From assembly GCA_903860915.1 (NCBI GenBank), contig CAIOSJ010000004.1:1-64000 (forward strand): a stretch of 64,000 nucleotides of DNA. The letters are read 5' to 3'. The position numbers and the translations under genes are program-made. The stretch is from an uncultured Actinomycetes bacterium. Lineage in GTDB: Bacteria > Actinomycetota > Acidimicrobiia > Acidimicrobiales > RAAP-2. How positions within the stretch are numbered: the stretch's first letter is position 1; each line of letters begins with the position of its first letter. Below the pieces are notes generated by a model. That model worked only from the letters and a program-made list of their open reading frames with translations, did no database searches and was not told the origin of the DNA. Of the stretch, positions 24,222 through 34,414 are shown one piece after another.

Positions 24222-25393
24222 GAAACGTACAGATTTCCGTCCGAGCCCACTGACACTTTCAACTTCTGCAGTCCCGTCGGTGCGGGTCCCGTGAGCAGCG
24301 ACCCATCGCTCACCTGGAACTCGGACCCGTGACAGGGGCACACAATTAAATTATTTGCTGGGTAGTAGCCAACGGTACAGCCGGCGTGCGAGCAAACGGC
24401 GTCGTAGACCAGATATTCCGTGTCGCTCGTTCGAATGACAATGCCCGGATCGCCCGAGGAAGGAATGGTGAACGACGCTGATCCGCCGACCGCAATGGAA
24501 CTAGCCTTGCCAATGTTGGTTCCCGCCGACGTGGTGTGCTGCGTTGTTGGAAGAGTGACCGTGCTACTCGGCGCCGGGGTGACTTTGCCCATGGCGCGGG
24601 AAATGCCCACCGTGGCCCCGGTCAAGAGGGCAGTTCCACCCGCTACGAGACTCGCGACAGTCGCCCCGACAACCACGGTTCGACGATCGACGCTGTCGAG
24701 GGAACGACGGGTCGTAATTGGCGCCACCTCGCCCACTAGGACGGGGCAGCCATTCTCGCTGCACGGCGCTTTACCCCGTGCGGAGCACTGCGTTCCCCGA
24801 AGATTTCCGCAGCGAGCCTGGACCTCAACGAAAGGTATCGCCACGAGGCTGAGATCCGAGCGACCGTGAGTGGCGGCGGCGCGGCGCGAAATCCAAGCGT
24901 CGAGGGAAAAATGAGTTCCACTACCGGAGATGATGAAGGGGATCCAGGCAACAAAGTAAATCAAGTCCGCACCGGTGTAGTAGGGGGCGGCGTGAAAAGT
25001 CACCGTGAGAAAAAGTCCGAAGGACAATGCGACGCCTCCGACTGCCGCGATTCGGCCCCAGAGTCCGAGCAGAGTTCCAACTCCAATTGCGATTTCACCG
25101 AGGGCGATAATGACGCCGAGCGGAGTTGCGAATTGCAGGAGGTGCCCAACGAGGCTCCCGATGGGGCTCACGCGAGTGGCGGCAATCAATTGGGCCTGGA
25201 TCGACGACGTGCTCGCCGCGTTGAAGAAATTTGGATTGGCAAGTTTCTGAAGTCCGGCGAAAGTAAAGGTGAATCCGAGGAAGAGCCGGAGCGGTAGCAG
25301 CGCGATTTCACTGAGCGCCCAGGAACGTGGCGGTAAGGCCCATCGACCTCGTGACGTCGGTCGTGGCTGGCGGTTTAGTTGATTATTCATCAT
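24218..25393 (-). CDS. DoxX-like membrane protein fused to a Rieske [2Fe-2S] domain
   Basis: 391 residues. Residues ~25-175 are a DoxX-type four-helix membrane domain (LPLRLFLGFTFTFAGLQKLANP). Residues ~190-222 form a cysteine-rich linker with C-x6-C-x6-C-x4-C spacing. A further helix (~240-260) leads to a C-terminal Rieske domain with C334SH336..C339 and C352-P-C354H355. Rieske clusters carry single electrons. DoxX/DoxD proteins are linked to quinone or thiosulfate oxidation and to oxidative stress complexes. It is the first gene of a coupled operon with a two-component system. The DoxX-Rieske fusion occurs in other Actinobacteria, to my knowledge; its reaction is unknown. Confidence 0.85.
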   Translation of the reverse strand: MMNNQLNRQPRPTSRGRWALPPRSWALSEIALLPLRLFLGFTFTFAGLQKLANPNFFNAASTSSIQAQLIAATRVSPIGSLVGHLLQFATPLGVIIALGEIAIGVGTLLGLWGRIAAVGGVALSFGLFLTVTFHAAPYYTGADLIYFVAWIPFIISGSGTHFSLDAWISRRAAATHGRSDLSLVAIPFVEVQARCGNLRGTQCSARGKAPCSENGCPVLVGEVAPITTRRSLDSVDRRTVVVGATVASLVAGGTALLTGATVGISRAMGKVTPAPSSTVTLPTTQHTTSAGTNIGKASSIAVGGSASFTIPSSGDPGIVIRTSDTEYLVYDAVCSHAGCTVGYYPANNLIVCPCHGSEFQVSDGSLLTGPAPTGLQKLKVSVGSDGNLYVS

Positions 25394-25447
25394 TCCTATA
25401 GCCTGACACAGTGATCTCTACTCGGGAGAACTTTTCCCATGCACGCC

Positions 25448-25457
25448 GAGAGCTCTC
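25448..25457. promoter_or_regulatory. 10-bp palindrome in the DoxX-Rieske/DedA divergent region
   Basis: GAGAGCTCTC is a perfect palindrome in the 85-base region between the divergent DoxX-Rieske operon and dedA. It may be an operator for one or both, possibly for the adjacent response regulator. Short palindromes arise by chance, so confidence is low. Confidence 0.2.
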
Positions 25458-25478
25458 TCAGACTCCATACTTGTAAAC

Positions 25479-26153
25479 ATGCTTCTCGCCTCGCTCGTCT
25501 CTTTTCTGCTGGACCGCATTCAGCACCTCCCCGCCAATGTGGTGTACCTCGTCGTCTTTGCGCTGGTTTTCGGTGAGGCCGCACTTTTTATCGGCTTCGT
25601 CCTGCCGGGCGAGACCGCCGTTCTGGTTGCTGGGGCGGCCGCGACCAGTGGGCACGGCACCAATATCAAACTTTTGTGCGTGATTGTCGTCGTAGCGGCC
25701 ATTGGAGGCGACAGCGTCGGATACCTCGTGGGCAAGCGGTACGGGCACCGACTCTTTCAACTGCCCCTCATTCGAAATCGCCACGCAGCGCTCGAACGGG
25801 CGCTCGAGCAGTTGCGCATCCGCGGGCCCCTCTACGTCTTTATAGGAAGATTCACCGCTTTCCTCCGAGCGGTCATGCCTGGGTTGGCGGGAATGAGTCG
25901 GATGCGATACCGCAGCTTCTTTCTCGCGAACACTCTCGGAGGTCTCACCTGGGGACTCGGGTTCACCCTCCTCGGCTACTTCGCGGGTCATGCGCTTCAC
26001 ACCGTTGAAAAATACGCCAGCTGGGCTGGGATTTCCATCCTCGTGCTCGCCATCATTTTCTTCATCTGGCACCATCGCCGAACTGTACGGCGGGAAGCTC
26101 GTGAAGAAAATGAATGGACCAAAGATCACCCCGAGCAAGCCCCGGAGAGCTAG
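25479..26153 (+). CDS. DedA-family membrane protein
   Basis: 224 residues with about five hydrophobic spans. Family marks are FGEAALFIGFVLPGE, GGDSVGYLVGKRYG and the arginine motif GRFTAFLRAVMPGLAGMSRM. DedA proteins are involved in envelope integrity, and some are undecaprenyl-phosphate or phospholipid flippases. The C-terminal tail is charged and cytosolic. Its stop overlaps the convergent gene by four bases. Confidence 0.9.
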   Translation: MLLASLVSFLLDRIQHLPANVVYLVVFALVFGEAALFIGFVLPGETAVLVAGAAATSGHGTNIKLLCVIVVVAAIGGDSVGYLVGKRYGHRLFQLPLIRNRHAALERALEQLRIRGPLYVFIGRFTAFLRAVMPGLAGMSRMRYRSFFLANTLGGLTWGLGFTLLGYFAGHALHTVEKYASWAGISILVLAIIFFIWHHRRTVRREAREENEWTKDHPEQAPES

Positions 26154-26974
26154 CTGCGGAGAAGTTCAATAAGTTCGCTCGGCGCCACTGTCACCCAGAC
26201 GCCATTGCGACGCTCGAGGAGCCCACTGGCCGAGGCGGTTGGGCCCGAACCGCGCACCAAACTTCGTAAGTGAATCTGCTCGTTCGCCGCTGTGCTATCG
26301 AGCACTTCACGCATTGCCGAGGCTGGGATCACGGCCGGCACGTCACGGTGGCGCGGACGTAGTAGCTCGCGCAGAGTGTCATCAGCACGGAGCTCTCGTT
26401 CGATAACGGCGATTTGGCGTCGTGCGCTGTGAGCGTCAGCCACTGCTCCCCGTCGAAAGGGGGGTGTTTTTTCAGTGATAAAACCACGGGTAACGAGTCC
26501 CTCGGCGTCAACGAAGGGAACTAGGTACTCGACAAGGTCACCACATTCGTTCCCGATCCGCGCAATGTGCTGCGTCGCTAGTGGAGCAACCCACGGCAAG
26601 AGCCAAGCTTCCGGGCCCAGCCACGAGGGCCACGTAGCGTCGATTGTTGCCACGGCGGTTCGCAGACCCAGAGTTCTGGCGTAGCTGAGAACCTTGCGGT
26701 AGCGAGAGAGGGCTTCACTGTCGAACTCACCACGGTAGGGCTCTAATCGAGCCCATTCCATGGTCAGTCGAATTCCGCCGAGACCAATTTCAACGGCCGC
26801 ATCAAGTACCCGCTCGAAGTCGGTCCACAGTCCATTAACCGACGATGGTCCCTCAATCTGGCCCAGTGCCGTGGCCGCACGAAAACACGTCGACGGTTGG
26901 GAACCTTCATCGAAGCCACCTTCCACGCTGTAGCCATCAAGCGTGGCGAAGAGAACTGGGCGGTTTGACATCAT
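26150..26974 (-). CDS. Degenerate GH1-like TIM-barrel protein without catalytic motifs
   Basis: About 274 residues from the ATG at 26974; a longer frame to 27007 overlaps the crotonase leader. LDGYSVEGG, LWTDFERVLDAAVEIG, RLTMEWARLEPYRGEFD and YRKVLSYARTLGLRTAV match the first half of glycoside hydrolase family 1 barrels. The acid/base NEP and nucleophile ENG motifs are absent, and the length is far below the ~450 residues of GH1 enzymes. The C-terminal ~110 residues look unrelated to GH1. It is probably non-enzymatic or repurposed. Confidence 0.65.
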   Translation of the reverse strand: MMSNRPVLFATLDGYSVEGGFDEGSQPSTCFRAATALGQIEGPSSVNGLWTDFERVLDAAVEIGLGGIRLTMEWARLEPYRGEFDSEALSRYRKVLSYARTLGLRTAVATIDATWPSWLGPEAWLLPWVAPLATQHIARIGNECGDLVEYLVPFVDAEGLVTRGFITEKTPPFRRGAVADAHSARRQIAVIERELRADDTLRELLRPRHRDVPAVIPASAMREVLDSTAANEQIHLRSLVRGSGPTASASGLLERRNGVWVTVAPSELIELLRS

Positions 26975-27062
26975 TTCTAGTTTCGCATGCCACCGACGGC
27001 GCCGCATTCCGCTAAGTTTTCCTCAGCGCGCACTGGGCGCCGACAGCAAACAAGGGGAAACC

Positions 27063-27827
27063 ATGGCCGACGAAATTCTGCAAGAGCGTAGGGGACACGT
27101 TCAACTCATCACCATCAACCGACCGGAGGCTCGTAACGCCATGAACCGTGCCGCGGCCATTGCCTTGAGCGATGCACTCGACGCTGCGGAACTCGACGAC
27201 GATGTGTGGGTCATCGTTCTTACCGGTGCGGGCGACAAAGCCTTCTCGGCTGGGATGGACCTCAAGGCCTTCGCCACTGGGGAATTCCCCGTCACCGACA
27301 AGGGTTTCGGAGGCATCACGCAGCGAGTCTGCCCCAAGCCCATCATCGCCGCGGTCAATGGGTCAGCCCTCGCCGGTGGATTCGAAATGATGATTAGTTG
27401 TGACATGGTCGTCGCCGCCGATCACGCCAAGTTCGGCATTCCTGAAGCTAAGCGTGGACTCGTCGCTGGTGGTGGCGGACTAATTCGCCTCGGAAAGTTG
27501 ATCCCCATCGCCATCGCGTACGAAATGGCCTTGACCGGAGATCCCATTGACGCCACTCGAGCCCTCGAGCTCGGTCTCATCAATGCAGTTGTTCCGGGAG
27601 ATCAAGTCATCGAAGGTGCTCTCGCCCTGGCAGAGCGCATCGCAGCCAATGCACCCCTCGCCGTACGTACATCCAAGAGCGTTATGAAGTCGTCGCTTGA
27701 AATCACCGAGGCCGAAGCGTGGAACCTCAACAACGAAGCCTTCGGGATGATTGGTCGATCGGCCGACGCCATGGAGGGGGCTATCGCCTTCGCCGAAAAG
27801 CGGGCTCCCAATTGGCAGGGCAAGTAG
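27063..27827 (+). CDS. Enoyl-CoA hydratase/isomerase (crotonase family)
   Basis: 254 residues from the ATG at 27063 with AAGGGGAAA upstream. The open frame back to 26943 lacks a better start. Oxyanion-hole residues lie in AFSAGMDLKAF and NGSALAGGFE. The catalytic glutamates correspond to GGFEMMISCD and GIPEAKRGL. It catalyses hydration or isomerisation of acyl-CoA thioesters, as in beta-oxidation. It is followed by an overlapping CopD-like gene. The substrate is unknown. Confidence 0.93.
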   Translation: MADEILQERRGHVQLITINRPEARNAMNRAAAIALSDALDAAELDDDVWVIVLTGAGDKAFSAGMDLKAFATGEFPVTDKGFGGITQRVCPKPIIAAVNGSALAGGFEMMISCDMVVAADHAKFGIPEAKRGLVAGGGGLIRLGKLIPIAIAYEMALTGDPIDATRALELGLINAVVPGDQVIEGALALAERIAANAPLAVRTSKSVMKSSLEITEAEAWNLNNEAFGMIGRSADAMEGAIAFAEKRAPNWQGK

Positions 27828-28234
27828 TGGTTTCGCATTTGGCGGGGGCCACAGACATTGTGCGACTTAGTTTGCACGTCCTGGCCGCCACCATTTGGGT
27901 TGGTGGTCAGTTCGTCCTAGCGGGCTTAGTCCCCACCCTTCGATCCCTCGGCGATGATGCTCCCCGCCGCGCCGCAAGGGTCTTCGCCCGTTTGAGCTGG
28001 CCGGCGTTTGTCGTACTACTCATCACCGGAATGTGGAACCAGTCAGTGAGCCACCATCCAACCGCGGCCTGGACCGCCGTTTTGAACATCAAGGTCGGAT
28101 TTGTTGTCGTAGCTGGACTATTTACCTACGTCCACACCAAGGCGGCCTCCAAGGCCCTCAAGGGAGCGTCGGCCGGGCTGGGTGCTGTGGCGTCAGTGAT
28201 TGCCCTCGTATTAGGCGTCGCTCTCAGCGGCTGA
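27827..28234 (+). CDS. CopD-like four-helix membrane protein
   Basis: 135 residues from a GTG that overlaps the crotonase stop in TAGTG. There are four hydrophobic spans (~9-31, 55-73, 85-105, 115-134). LSLHVLAATIWVGGQF and RFARLSWPAFVVLLITGMWN resemble CopD-domain proteins, with a conserved His in the first helix. Members have been linked to copper or haem handling; here the cytochrome oxidase genes follow within 400 bases. The assignment is moderate. Confidence 0.7.
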   Translation: MVSHLAGATDIVRLSLHVLAATIWVGGQFVLAGLVPTLRSLGDDAPRRAARVFARLSWPAFVVLLITGMWNQSVSHHPTAAWTAVLNIKVGFVVVAGLFTYVHTKAASKALKGASAGLGAVASVIALVLGVALSG

Positions 28235-28289
28235 CCGGTAGTGATCCTCGTGGGGAACTACGATACAAACGCAAGCAAAAGGAGACAAG

Positions 28290-28484
28290 ATGTTCGTAGA
28301 TAATTTACTTGGTGGTGATGGCCTTATTCTGATTGTCGTTGTCGTCGTCCTACTCTTCGGCGGCAGTGCAATTCCTAAGTTGGCTCGTAATCTCGGATCG
28401 GCTAAAACCGAGTTCGAAAAGGGACTCAGCACGGCTAAGGCGGCCGAGCCGACCGAAGGCAAAGAGCCCGAATCTCAGGCCTGA
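28290..28484 (+). CDS. tatA: Twin-arginine translocase subunit TatA/E
   Basis: A 64-residue protein with one N-terminal membrane helix (~10-25), the FGGSAIPKLARNLG hinge and amphipathic helix, and an acidic tail. TatA oligomers form the pore that exports folded proteins carrying twin-arginine signals, such as Rieske proteins. AAGGAGA lies eight bases upstream. The N-terminus begins LLGGDGLILIV rather than the classical 'G.P.ell.il' form. tatC is not in the window. Confidence 0.88.
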   Translation: MFVDNLLGGDGLILIVVVVVLLFGGSAIPKLARNLGSAKTEFEKGLSTAKAAEPTEGKEPESQA

Positions 28485-28536
28485 GACATCCGTCGGCCAC
28501 TCGTGGCTGTTCACTAGTTCGTACGATTTATCTTCT

Positions 28537-28550
28537 CCTACGTCCGTAGG
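28537..28550. promoter_or_regulatory. Palindrome upstream of the ctaC-ctaD-ctaF operon
   Basis: CCTACG-TC-CGTAGG is a perfect 6-bp inverted repeat in the 133-base space between tatA and ctaC, 68 bases before the start. It is followed by GGAAAA and may be an operator or the end of the tatA transcript. The evidence is only the symmetry. Confidence 0.3.
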
Positions 28551-28617
28551 GAAAATACCAACTCTCGATTATCAATTACTGCGTTACGTCGTTGTAAAAA
28601 ATGACTAGGGTTTAACC

Positions 28618-29486
28618 GTGGAAACAACGCCCCAGCCCCCCCAGGGCGCGCCGGCTCGCAGTGGACGCTCTCGGCGCCTGCGCGGACTGATTGCGCTCCC
28701 CTTCGCCGCTCTCATTCTCTCGGGATGCACCGTGCCGTCCTTCGGGGCGAAGAAGTCCGATACGACGACTGGTCTGTCGACCTACCACCTCTGGCAGGGA
28801 TTCTCCATTGCGGCCGCCATCATCGGTGGAGGAACGCTCCTACTCATTCTTTACGCGGTACTTCGATATCGCCGCAAGGATGACTCGATTCCCAAGCAGT
28901 CGCAGTATCACATTCCTTTGGAATTGCTCTATACAATTCTGCCAATTCTGATCGTGATTGGCCTCTTTGCTACCACTTTGGTGGTTGAGAATAAGGTTGT
29001 CGCAGAACCGAAAACCAGTTACGTCGTGAACATCAACGCCTTCCAGTGGGGTTGGAAATTCTCCTACCCCGGAACCAATGCCCTCGTCGTTGGTCAAACC
29101 ACACAGAAGCCCACCATGATGATGCCGCTCGGTGTTGATGTGCACTTCAACCTCACTTCGAGTGACGTCGTTCACGGTTTCTACGTCCCGGACTTCAATT
29201 TCTCTCGATACGCCCTACCCGGAGTGACCAACAACTTCACCTTCCACGCAATGAAAACTGGCACCTTTTTTGGTCAGTGCACTCAACTATGTGGTCTCTA
29301 CCATTCACTCATGTTCTTCCAAGTAAAAGTTGTGTCACTCCCCGAGTACAGGAACTGGATTCACCAATTCGATACGCCCGCAGGTGCAGCCGCTGCTCAA
29401 GCCGCCCAGCAAGCACTCGAACAACAAAATGCGACTCACGTCCCATATAAGCCAGCATCAACCACCGGAACTGGAGCAGCGAACTA

Positions 29487-29487
<1 letters not shown>
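28618..29487 (+). CDS. ctaC: Cytochrome c oxidase subunit II
   Basis: 289 residues from a GTG at 28618. A lipoprotein signal with lipobox LILSGC (Cys37) is followed by two membrane spans (~60-84 and ~102-124) and a periplasmic cupredoxin domain. The CuA ligands are in FGQCTQLCGLYHSLM plus the earlier HGFYVPDF. It accepts electrons from the diheme QcrC and passes them to ctaD. The stop overlaps the ctaD start (TAATG). Confidence 0.96.
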
Positions 29488-31186
<1,699 letters not shown>

Positions 31187-31190
<4 letters not shown>

Positions 31191-31579
31191 AGATAGAAGC
31201 ACGTATTTTGCTACTCCTCGGACTCTTCTTTGGCGCCATGTGCGCCGTCTACTGGACCTGGAGTCTGGAGAACGCCGGTGGGTTCATGATGTTCGCGGCC
31301 ATGCTGCTTGGCTTCCTACCCGGCGGGTACTACTGGTGGTGGAGCCGACGCATGCCAGAACGGCCCGAAGATAACCCCAACGCAAATCCCGAAGATGGAG
31401 CTGGCGTCATCGGCACCTTCCCCGGATCATCTATCTTCCCCTTCACCCTGGGCATGGGCGCCTTCATGACCGTGTTGGCCATGGTCTTCGGCACGTGGCT
31501 TCTCGTACCCGGTTTAGCGCTGGTCGTCTGGGCACTCTTGGGCGCGACGGGCGAAAGCCGCCACGGCGGCGACCACTAA
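31187..31579 (+). CDS. ctaF: Cytochrome c oxidase subunit IV, actinobacterial type
   Basis: A 130-residue membrane protein with spans at ~8-26, ~32-50 and two more at ~80-115 (FPFTLGMGAFMTVLAMVFG). RMPERPEDNP is the family's linker. CtaF is a small subunit of actinobacterial aa3 oxidases. It overlaps the ctaD stop by four bases and ends the operon, convergent with the MBL gene. Confidence 0.92.
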
Positions 31580-31609
31580 GTCAGCTTTCTACGGCTCGTC
31601 CGGCAGCCC

Positions 31610-32449
31610 CTACGGTGCTGGATCTACGTGACACAGAGTCAAGTCGTCACCGGTAACTAGGGTGCCGGAAAAGGGGCTCGCCATGGCCCTCCACTCGTCG
31701 TAATCGCCTAAGCCGGGGGCCGGAACGTAGTGCGTGAGGACGAGAGTCCGCACTCTCCCGCGCTCAGCCGTTTCAGCCGCCTGTTGCACGGTCGAGTGGT
31801 AATCCAAAATGTCTTGGAATCGGGCCCGAGGCACGAGGGCCACCAGATCAGCTCGCAGGACGGTCTGGACGTAGGCGTCGGCGTCCTGCACCAAATCATC
31901 CAGTTGCTCGCACGGGACTCCGTCACCAGCCAGGACAACGTCCACGCCGTGAGCCGTGATTCGAAAACCCACTGTTGGTTCGACCGGGAGGTGATTAGTT
32001 CCCCCAACCCGAACGGTAGCGCCCGCAACCTCGAAGCTGTCGCCCGGCACAACCTCGGTCACGATGACGTGAGGGGCTTCATTGAGATCATCATGGTGGT
32101 TGATCCGGTAGGAAATGTCGGGAGCCAGCATGGCCAGGAGGCCGTCAATAACCACCTGAGTTCCGACCGGGCCGTACACGTGCAGGGGTACCGTGACCGG
32201 TGACATTACCCAGTGCGTCGTGATGACGTCGTTGAGGTCACAGATGTGGTCGCTGTGCAGGTGCGTGAGCAGAATGGCGTTGAGAAAGGGTGGAATCACC
32301 CCGGCTCCCGCCAGGCGCATCACGACGCCACGACCCGCGTCAACTAGGAGATGCAGACCTTCGCCACGCACCAAAGTGCTCGGTCCGGCGCGGTGTGGAT
32401 CGGGGAGGGGGCTTCCCGTGCCCAGTAGAACGATGTCGAGACCGGACAT
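31610..32449 (-). CDS. Metallo-beta-lactamase-fold hydrolase, RNase Z-like
   Basis: 279 residues. The metal site is THLHSDH (His63, His65, Asp67, His68), with further ligands in VLAGDG and LTHYVP. The opening LLGTGSPLPDP matches the RNase Z/arylsulfatase AtsA-like branch. No exosite typical of tRNase Z is visible, so another small-molecule or nucleotide ester substrate is as likely. The start is coupled to the upstream unknown gene by TAATG. Confidence 0.85.
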   Translation of the reverse strand: MSGLDIVLLGTGSPLPDPHRAGPSTLVRGEGLHLLVDAGRGVVMRLAGAGVIPPFLNAILLTHLHSDHICDLNDVITTHWVMSPVTVPLHVYGPVGTQVVIDGLLAMLAPDISYRINHHDDLNEAPHVIVTEVVPGDSFEVAGATVRVGGTNHLPVEPTVGFRITAHGVDVVLAGDGVPCEQLDDLVQDADAYVQTVLRADLVALVPRARFQDILDYHSTVQQAAETAERGRVRTLVLTHYVPAPGLGDYDEWRAMASPFSGTLVTGDDLTLCHVDPAP

Positions 32450-33087
32450 TAGAAGGGAATGGTGTAGGAGTTTTCGAATTCGTCCTGCAGCACCGTGGCC
32501 ACGCGACCACTGGTATCGATGACGAGTTCCTCGTCCAGAATTCTCGTCTGGTAGGTCCAGCCCTCGGGTAGGGCGAGTCGCTCACCCAGTGTCAGAAGGC
32601 TTTCTTCGTTCATCGTCGGGTCCACTCCGGTGCACAGGGCCTGCAGTACGTAGATCACACCGTCGGGATTTTTCAGTTCGTAGACTCGCTTGCCCGCGTC
32701 GAAGAAGAAAACGGCACCGCGGTCGACGTAGCGCTCCACGTAGGTGCCCGGAGATGGGTCACCACCCAAATTGATAACCGCGATGCGGCGCATCAAGATT
32801 CCATTGAATTCGCGCATGATCGGCTCCACGGGTGCCACTTTGGTGCCAAAACCATCCAGGACCCAGTAACGCGGTCCGTTGAGCTTCACCAGCGCTGCTC
32901 CCATTTCGCGGGCAATTTCCTCCGCGTCCAGGGTGTCCCAGAGTTCCTGGGGGCAGTCGTTGAGAAGTTGTGTGCCGAAGACCTCGGCTTCGAAGGCACC
33001 ATCTCGAAAGAAGAGGGCAATGACTTCGCCGTAGCGAGCGCCCCGCTGGTCGGAAATCAGTCGTTCAGCAGTGCTGGATTCGGTCAT
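32449..33087 (-). CDS. Conserved-looking hypothetical protein
   Basis: 212 residues from an ATG at 33087 with GGAG upstream; an upstream in-frame extension to 33138 exists. It is soluble and acidic, without signal or spans. Repeated aromatic and acidic stretches (YGEVIALFFRDG, RYWVLDGFGTKV, YVDRGAVFFFDAGKRVYEL, TYQTRILDEELVIDTSG) suggest a beta-rich fold. I recognise no family. Coupling to the MBL-fold enzyme implies a joint pathway. Confidence 0.7.
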   Translation of the reverse strand: MTESSTAERLISDQRGARYGEVIALFFRDGAFEAEVFGTQLLNDCPQELWDTLDAEEIAREMGAALVKLNGPRYWVLDGFGTKVAPVEPIMREFNGILMRRIAVINLGGDPSPGTYVERYVDRGAVFFFDAGKRVYELKNPDGVIYVLQALCTGVDPTMNEESLLTLGERLALPEGWTYQTRILDEELVIDTSGRVATVLQDEFENSYTIPF

Positions 33088-33186
33088 AGTGAAGTAGTGC
33101 TCCTGTGGGATTGAGTCAAAAAGTAGCGCTTTTTGCAATCAATTCTTACCACAATGAATGTCGCAGCAGGTTTGTACGGTTTCGCC

Positions 33187-33426
33187 ATGACCGACAACAG
33201 CAGCAGCAGCGAATCCAATCCAGATTTTCCGACAATATTTTGTCCGCGCTGCGGCAGTATTCGAGTCACTATTTTCGTTCACGGGTTCCCTAGCTTCGAC
33301 GCCTTCGAGCACGCAGATCAGTTGAAGAAGGCCGGCAACAAGGAAAATCGTTACGATTTCCAAGGTTGCGAGGTTACTGATGAAGATCTCCATCTCCGGT
33401 GCCGAGCCTGTCGCTACAGCGAATAG
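33187..33426 (+). CDS. Small zinc-ribbon protein
   Basis: 79 residues from the ATG at 33187; 33154 and 33133 are alternative starts. A treble-Cys pattern is visible: CPRCGS near residue 18 and CRACRYSE at the C-terminus, plus one Cys between. Two CxxC pairs can bind one zinc. The protein is otherwise Ser/Asp-rich and soluble. Zinc ribbons bind nucleic acid or protein; no specific function can be given. It ends four bases from the convergent glycosidase gene. Confidence 0.6.
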   Translation: MTDNSSSSESNPDFPTIFCPRCGSIRVTIFVHGFPSFDAFEHADQLKKAGNKENRYDFQGCEVTDEDLHLRCRACRYSE

Positions 33427-33430
33427 GCGC

Positions 33431-34408
33431 TTACGGGCAGATTGCGCTCACGGGTTGCGCACTGGCTCCTTTGGTTAACCCCGGCGTGCTCACGAGGCAT
33501 CGACCACCATTAGCCAACACCACGAAGAAATCTCGCGACCAGCCCGAGGAGTAAACCTTCGGGGACTGCGCCGAACCGGGCAGGCGATACGGCCAAGGAT
33601 CTGTTGATCGGTGGAGGGGCCGAGTAGTGGACAAACCCAAAATTGGCCAGTAGGGGTTTATATCCAGTTGCAGACCCGAGACGACGCCAACCGCCACTAG
33701 CGCTCGCGCCACCGTCAACGGGAGCACTCCGTTCATCGAGGCGAGATACACCAGATTGCCGAGCGCATCAACGCCCAATGCCGACCGCGGAGTGGCGAAG
33801 TAGTTGGTGATGACCTTGCCCCAGAGAGATGGCGACTGGCTCACCCGAACCGGAATGGCGCCGTGATCAACGAGCAGAGTCAAATTCTGGCGATAACTAA
33901 TAGCCGAGAAGGACGCACTGGGGAAATCTCGCCCCCAGACGCCGATGCCGACCTGACCCTGAGTATTAATGCCGATGGTGGCGTCGCCCACGACGAGCCC
34001 CTGCAGCAGGATGCCATCGGCCTTAGTTCCCCCTTGGAGGTCGCTTTGTTTAAATCCACCGTTAAAGGCTCCGATGACTCCCACGGCTCCTTCGTGCGAC
34101 CAGTCAATCCGGGGGCCGCTATCCGCCGCTAGGCGCGCTGCTGCCCCCCTCGGGTCAGTTGAACCCGTGTGCCAGTGAAGGGCCGTGGTTGTCTTACGAA
34201 ATCGTGTCGCAATGAAGAGTGCTCCGTCGACGTACATGGCGTGCTGGTCCACCATCACGCCGCGCTCCGACGTGGACACCACCGACCACCCCGCACAGGC
34301 TCGCTCAATCTCGACGTCGGCGCGCGATGGAGAAGTCCAGAACGTCAAGGAGCCAAGACTGAGGAGTGCGGCTGACAGCGTCAACCAACGATGACGCGTA
34401 CCAGTCAC
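33431..34408 (-). CDS. Secreted phosphodiester glycosidase family protein (NAGPA/DUF2233-like)
   Basis: 325 residues with an N-terminal signal (residues ~8-30, ending SPSRA). Family marks are GAFNGGFKQSD, GILLQGLVVGDAT, RSALGVDALGNLVYL and LQLDINPYW. The eukaryotic relative removes GlcNAc from phosphodiester-linked mannose. Bacterial members probably act on cell-surface or wall glycophosphodiesters. It follows qcrB after six bases and may be the last gene of that operon. Confidence 0.8.
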   Translation of the reverse strand: MTGTRHRWLTLSAALLSLGSLTFWTSPSRADVEIERACAGWSVVSTSERGVMVDQHAMYVDGALFIATRFRKTTTALHWHTGSTDPRGAAARLAADSGPRIDWSHEGAVGVIGAFNGGFKQSDLQGGTKADGILLQGLVVGDATIGINTQGQVGIGVWGRDFPSASFSAISYRQNLTLLVDHGAIPVRVSQSPSLWGKVITNYFATPRSALGVDALGNLVYLASMNGVLPLTVARALVAVGVVSGLQLDINPYWPILGLSTTRPLHRSTDPWPYRLPGSAQSPKVYSSGWSRDFFVVLANGGRCLVSTPGLTKGASAQPVSAICP

Positions 34409-34414
34409 TGAGGA

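Noticed and set aside
26943..27062. Longer start of the enoyl-CoA hydratase
   Set aside because: The extension is antisense to the GH1-like gene and has no crotonase similarity; the ATG at 27063 has AAGGGGAAA upstream.
27719..27826. Longer start of the CopD-like protein
   Set aside because: It would lie inside the crotonase gene in another frame; the GTG in TAGTG is a typical coupled start.
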